Shown here: positions 60,303-64,000 of the stretch, piece after piece
How the letters are laid out: each line of letters begins with the position of its first letter
How positions within the stretch are numbered: position 1 is the first letter of the stretch
Assembly (NCBI RefSeq): GCF_002770725.1
Contig: NZ_NQVN01000016.1
Coordinates: 52,172-116,171, forward strand
DNA length: 64,000 nt
DNA from: Pleomorphomonas carboxyditropha
Lineage (GTDB): Bacteria > Pseudomonadota > Alphaproteobacteria > Rhizobiales > Pleomorphomonadaceae
Reading direction: 5' to 3'
The notes under the pieces: generated by a model
The model's database searches: none
What the model saw: the letters and a program-made list of their open reading frames with translations, nothing else
What the model was told of the DNA's origin: nothing
Position numbers and translations under genes: made by a program

Positions 60303-61148
60303 ATGTCTTCGAGCCGAGTCACTCACCACGCCGATGCCTCCGCGTGCGCCGCGTCAGCCAGTTCCGGCGACGCGCGGCAGACGCAAGGGTTTGCCGGCGG
60401 GGCGGTGATCGGCATGCTCGGCGGGTTGATCGGGCTGGGCGGCGCGGAGTTCCGCCTGCCGCTCCTGATCGGGCCGTTCCGCTTCAAGGCGCTGGAGGCG
60501 GTGATCCTGAACAAGGCTATGAGCCTGATCGTCGTCGCCACGGCTTTGCCGTTTCGGGCGACGACGGTGCCACTGGGCGCCGTCGCAACGAACTGGACGA
60601 TCATCGCCAATCTCCTGGCTGGCAGTCTCGCCGGCGCTTGGTTCGGGGCAGGATGGGCGATGCACCTTTCCTCGCGCAACCTTTACCGCGTTCTGGCAGC
60701 TCTGCTGGTGATGATCGCCTGTGCCCTATTGTATGGGCATGGCACAGTGGCCGCTTCAGCCGCCTTGTCGGGGTCGTTACTGATCGCCGCCGGTGTCGTG
60801 GTCGGCTTTGGCATTGGCATCGTCGCAGCATTGATGGGGGTGGCCGGTGGTGAACTGCTCATCCCCACGCTGGTGCTGCTGTTCGGCGTCGACATCAAAC
60901 TCGCCGGCAGCCTGTCGCTTGCCGTCAGTCTGCCAACCATGATCGTCGGGTTTGCTCGTTACAGCCGTGACAGTTCCTTTTCCGTCATAGCTCGCAATCG
61001 GGCGTTTGTGCTGGTCATGGCGGCAGGGTCGATCGCTGGCACCTTTATCGGCGGGCATCTGCTGGGGTTGGTGCCCGACGCTGTGCTGCTGCCGATTCTT
61101 TCAGTCATCCTGCTCATCTCGTCGTGGAAGGTTTGGCGACACAACTAG
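60303..61148 (+). CDS. TauE/SafE family transporter (copy 2)
   Basis: This 281-residue protein starts at ATG 60303, preceded by AAAAGGAGG. It has eight or nine hydrophobic segments with the two-repeat pattern GMLGGLIGLGGAEFRLPLLIG and ALMGVAGGELLIPTLVLLFGV. Location between the regulator and modABC suggests transport of an oxyanion (sulfite, sulfate, molybdate or tungstate). It is clearly different from the copy at 37392-38135. Confidence 0.85.
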   Translation: MSSSRVTHHADASACAASASSGDARQTQGFAGGAVIGMLGGLIGLGGAEFRLPLLIGPFRFKALEAVILNKAMSLIVVATALPFRATTVPLGAVATNWTIIANLLAGSLAGAWFGAGWAMHLSSRNLYRVLAALLVMIACALLYGHGTVAASAALSGSLLIAAGVVVGFGIGIVAALMGVAGGELLIPTLVLLFGVDIKLAGSLSLAVSLPTMIVGFARYSRDSSFSVIARNRAFVLVMAAGSIAGTFIGGHLLGLVPDAVLLPILSVILLISSWKVWRHN

Positions 61149-61233
61149 ATCGCCACCCATCGTTTTCCTATCGCGACATTTCGAGCCCCTCGTTGACCTC
61201 AGTAGTGTCTTCTTGACCGGAAAGGTAAACCCG

Positions 61234-62013
61234 ATGCTTTCAATGCGGACTCTTGTCGCCTGCCTCCTTACATTCCTTGCTCTCGTGGCTCCCGCGAACG
61301 CCGGCGGCAAAGTGACGATCGCCGCCGCTGCCGACCTGAAATTCGCCATGGATGAGATCGCGGCCGAGTTCCGGAAGGCGCACGCCGACGACCAAGTCGA
61401 AGTGGTCTACGGATCGTCCGGCAAATTCCACACCCAGATACAGCAGGGGGCGCCGTTCGATATCTTCTTCTCTGCCGACGTGAATTTCGCCCGTGAGCTG
61501 AAGGCGGCCGGACAGGCTGTTACCGAGCCCAAGCTCTACGCCATCGGCCGCATCGTCCTCTGGAGCGCAACCCGCGATGCCAGCAAATTGGCGCTGACCG
61601 ATCTTGCCGACCCTGCCATCAAGAAGATTGCCATCGCCAACCCCGAACATGCGCCTTACGGCAAGCGGGCGGAGGAAGCACTGAAGGCGACGGGAATGTG
61701 GGACAAAGTGCAGGACAAGCTGGTTTTCGGCGAGAACATTGCCCAGACCGCCCAATATGCCCAAAGCGGCGCAGCCGACATCGGAATCGTTGCCCTGTCT
61801 CTTGCCGTCAACCAGGAACTGGCCAGCAAGGGTGGCTATTCTCCTGTCCCTACCGACCTGCATTCGCCGCTCGAACAGGCCTATGTGGTCACCAAGCATG
61901 GGGAGGACAACGAACTGGCCTTTGCCTTTGCGTCCTACATGACGACCGAAGCGGCCCGACACATCATGACCCAGTATGGGTTCGTGCTTCCCGGTGAAAC
62001 CGCGCAAAACTGA
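61234..62013 (+). CDS. modA: ModA, molybdate-binding protein
   Basis: This 259-residue periplasmic protein has a signal peptide ([22 protein letters not shown]). Start ATG 61234 follows GGAAAGG. The sequence [48 protein letters not shown], and [19 protein letters not shown] are ModA features; the Ser and Gly oxyanion contacts are in AAADLK and GSSGK. It delivers molybdate (or tungstate) to ModBC. Confidence 0.95.
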   Translation: MLSMRTLVACLLTFLALVAPANAGGKVTIAAAADLKFAMDEIAAEFRKAHADDQVEVVYGSSGKFHTQIQQGAPFDIFFSADVNFARELKAAGQAVTEPKLYAIGRIVLWSATRDASKLALTDLADPAIKKIAIANPEHAPYGKRAEEALKATGMWDKVQDKLVFGENIAQTAQYAQSGAADIGIVALSLAVNQELASKGGYSPVPTDLHSPLEQAYVVTKHGEDNELAFAFASYMTTEAARHIMTQYGFVLPGETAQN

Positions 62014-62020
62014 GGCCGAC

Positions 62021-62695
62021 ATGCCGAACGCGGAAGATCTGCGCGCCGCCCTGCTCACTCTGCGGTTGGCTGTCACCGTCACGGCGCTTCTTTTGCTGAT
62101 CGGGACCCCAATCGCATGGTGGCTGGCGCGTACCAAATCGTGGTTGAAAGGCCCTGTCGGGGCGATCGTATCGCTACCACTCGTTCTGCCGCCCACCGTG
62201 ATCGGCTTCTACATGCTGCTCGCCATGGGACCTTGGGGGCCCATCGGCAAGTTGACGGACGCGCTGGGTTGGGGGCCATTGCCGTTCACCTTTTCCGGTG
62301 TCGTGCTGGCCTCGGTCGTCTACTCCATGCCCTTTGTCGTCCAGCCCATCCAGAACGCCTTCGAAGCCATGGGCGAGCGGCCCATGGAAGTAGCCCAAAC
62401 GCTCGGCGCCCATCCCCTGTTCGCGTTCTTCACCGTGGCGGTGCCGATTGCCAAGCCCGGCTTCATAACCGCTGCGATCCTGGGGTTCGCCCATACGATC
62501 GGAGAATTTGGCGTCGTCCTGATGATCGGCGGCAACATTCCCGGCAAGACCAGACTGATCTCCGTCCAGATCTACGACCATGTCGAGGCGATGGAGTATG
62601 CGCGGGCTCATTGGCTGGCTGGAGGCATGCTTGTCTTCAGCTTCCTTATTCTTCTAGCGCTCTACTCTCGTCGCAAGGGGCGCTTCGATGGCTGA
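62021..62695 (+). CDS. modB: ModB, molybdate ABC permease
   Basis: This is a 224-residue permease with five to six membrane segments. Start ATG 62021 has GAGG upstream. [16 protein letters not shown], the [28 protein letters not shown] coupling loop (EAA motif) and [17 protein letters not shown] are the ModB signature. It lies seven bases after modA and overlaps modC by eight. Confidence 0.95.
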   Translation: MPNAEDLRAALLTLRLAVTVTALLLLIGTPIAWWLARTKSWLKGPVGAIVSLPLVLPPTVIGFYMLLAMGPWGPIGKLTDALGWGPLPFTFSGVVLASVVYSMPFVVQPIQNAFEAMGERPMEVAQTLGAHPLFAFFTVAVPIAKPGFITAAILGFAHTIGEFGVVLMIGGNIPGKTRLISVQIYDHVEAMEYARAHWLAGGMLVFSFLILLALYSRRKGRFDG

Positions 62696-63785
62696 TTCCG
62701 GGACGGGGATCACGGCAAACTTCAAGCTGGGATTGTCGTCGTTCGATCTTGATGTGCGTTTCGAACTCCCGGCACGCGGCGTCACGGCCTTCTTCGGACA
62801 TTCTGGTTCCGGCAAGACGACCATTCTGCGCTGCGTCGCCGGCCTGACGCGGGCACCGACCGCTTTTCTGCGCTTCGGCGACAGTGTTTGGCAGGACGAG
62901 GAGCGCGGCCTGTTCGTTCCCACCCATCGGCGGCCCATCGGCGTCGTGTTCCAAGAGGCGAGCCTTTTTCCTCACTTATCGGTTCTGGGCAACCTGTGTT
63001 ATGGCATGAAGCGGGCCGGTCTCAAGGCCGCCGACGCGGATTTCGACGCAACCGTCGGGTTGCTCGGCATCGAGAGCCTTCTTCTCCGAAGTCCAGCCAA
63101 GCTATCCGGCGGCGAGCGGCAGCGCGTGGCGATCGCCCGGGCGCTGCTCCGGCGGCCGCGGCTTCTCCTGATGGACGAGCCGCTGGCCGCCCTCGATCTC
63201 AAGCGCAAGTCCGAGATTCTGCCCTATCTCGAACGCCTTCATGACGAGCTGGATATCCCCATTCTCTATGTCAGCCATTCGCCCGACGAAGTGGCGCGGC
63301 TCGCTGATACCGTCGTCCTTCTGCAAAACGGGAGGATCGTCGCACAGGGGCCGGTGTGGGAAACGATGGGGCGTCTCGACCTCGTGCCCTTCTTCTCAGA
63401 GGACGCCGCCGTTGTCATCCCAATGGTCGTTGGGGAGCATGAAAGCGATGGATTGACGCGCCTCGACTTCGCAGGTGGCCACCTTCTGGTGGGGAAGCGG
63501 CAAGAGATCGTGGGGCAAAGAGTTCGTGTTCGCATCCAGGCGAGCGACGTGAGTATCTCTCTGACACATCATGCGGACATGAGCATTCAGAACATCCTGA
63601 TGGCGAAAGTATTGCAAATTGCAGATGCTGCCGAACCAGGGCATGCGCTCGTCGAACTGAGAATTGCGGAACAGACTCAATTCATCGCACGAGTGACCAA
63701 GCGTTCCGTCGAAAGGCTCGGTCTCAGGCCGCAGGCACTCGTTTGGGCACAGGTGAAGGCCGTAGCGATAATGGGAAACTCGTAG
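62688..63785 (+). CDS. modC: ModC, molybdate ABC ATPase
   Basis: This is a 365-residue ATPase. Walker A is GHSGSGKTT (37-45), Q-loop [14 protein letters not shown], signature LSGGERQR, Walker [14 protein letters not shown]-loop [10 protein letters not shown]. The C-terminal MOP-like domain ([26 protein letters not shown] ... [15 protein letters not shown]) binds molybdate in regulation. It completes modABC. The remaining 63786-64000 shows no supported gene. Confidence 0.95.
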   Translation: MADSGTGITANFKLGLSSFDLDVRFELPARGVTAFFGHSGSGKTTILRCVAGLTRAPTAFLRFGDSVWQDEERGLFVPTHRRPIGVVFQEASLFPHLSVLGNLCYGMKRAGLKAADADFDATVGLLGIESLLLRSPAKLSGGERQRVAIARALLRRPRLLLMDEPLAALDLKRKSEILPYLERLHDELDIPILYVSHSPDEVARLADTVVLLQNGRIVAQGPVWETMGRLDLVPFFSEDAAVVIPMVVGEHESDGLTRLDFAGGHLLVGKRQEIVGQRVRVRIQASDVSISLTHHADMSIQNILMAKVLQIADAAEPGHALVELRIAEQTQFIARVTKRSVERLGLRPQALVWAQVKAVAIMGNS

Positions 63786-64000
63786 ACTGAATCCAAACCG
63801 GCTGCTTCATGTTCCAGAGAGCTGGCTGCGGCAAGTCTCAAGCTGCCGTGTCGGACCACAAATCCATCAGTTAGTTCCAAAGAGTGTAATTTCGGTTGTG
63901 AAGCTGGATGAGTGAGTGAGCTGCAATGGCTCAATGCGTGGGGATTACGACTACAGATCCGACACAACGGTGTTGTGCGACCTTTTTGGATTGGATTGTT

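Noticed and set aside
1..64000. CRISPR arrays, rRNA and tRNA genes
   Set aside because: No regularly spaced repeats beyond the two 17-bp copies at 13776-13817, and no rRNA or tRNA-like sequence was noticed.

Overview
This window is a piece of a large conjugative repABC replicon from an alphaproteobacterium of the Rhizobiales (Hyphomicrobiales) type. Three things show this. There is a divergent traI-trb / repABC locus like that of Ti and rhizobial symbiotic plasmids. There is a Ti-type traCDG / oriT / traAFBH transfer region. There is also a set of accessory plasmid genes that I associate with this group (Toprim/DUF3991, DUF1419, a giant methylase-helicase, a ParB-like protein, DUF736). GC is high in most of it. 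The genus cannot be fixed from the sequence alone.

Layout. 1-6398 (minus): mating-pair-formation operon traI-trbBCDEJKL, with trbL running off the left edge. 6713-10393 (plus): repABC, with an antisense RNA gene between repB and repC and two copies of an 18-bp near-palindrome just after repC. 10400-19075: plasmid housekeeping and accessory genes (a Toprim protein, a FitAB-type toxin-antitoxin pair, DUF1419, a 1712-residue methylase-helicase). 19202-26318 (minus): a defence-like island encoding a C5 DNA methyltransferase, a Vsr-type endonuclease, a large protein with an N-terminal MORC/Hsp90-like GHKL ATPase and a C-terminal histidine-kinase module, a receiver-domain protein, and a PIN-like protein; an IS5-family remnant lies at its right side. 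27259-30141: plasmid accessory genes (ParB-like and an unknown). 30270-46275: a long metal(loid)-resistance region. It holds an ECF sigma factor, an ArsD-like protein, two paralogous Cys-motif permeases, a CDF transporter, rhodanese, thioredoxin-like, TauE/SafE, FmdE-like and reductase-like proteins, ArsR, and an arsenic core made largely of fused genes (ArsR-ArsC, ArsC-GNAT, ArsR-ArsM) plus ACR3 and an ArsK-like MFS pump. A second FitAB pair sits inside it. 46471-50154: IS3 debris, a frameshifted DUF736 gene, and two more toxin-antitoxin pairs. 50297-58825: traG-traD-traC, oriT, traA-traF-traB-traH. 59138-63785: a molybdate uptake locus (an HTH/binding-protein regulator, a TauE/SafE protein and modABC).

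How it works together. The replicon copies and partitions itself with RepABC, stabilises itself with four toxin-antitoxin pairs, and transfers through the Trb channel after TraA nicks oriT. AHL synthase TraI suggests quorum control, but no traR or traM is in the window. The arsenic genes cover arsenate reduction, arsenite efflux, arsenite methylation and, probably, organoarsenical export. The most unusual part is the island at 19-26 kb. There a restriction-modification-like pair (methylase plus Vsr nuclease) is joined, with touching or overlapping genes, to what looks like a complete His-Asp phosphorelay built on a dual GHKL protein.
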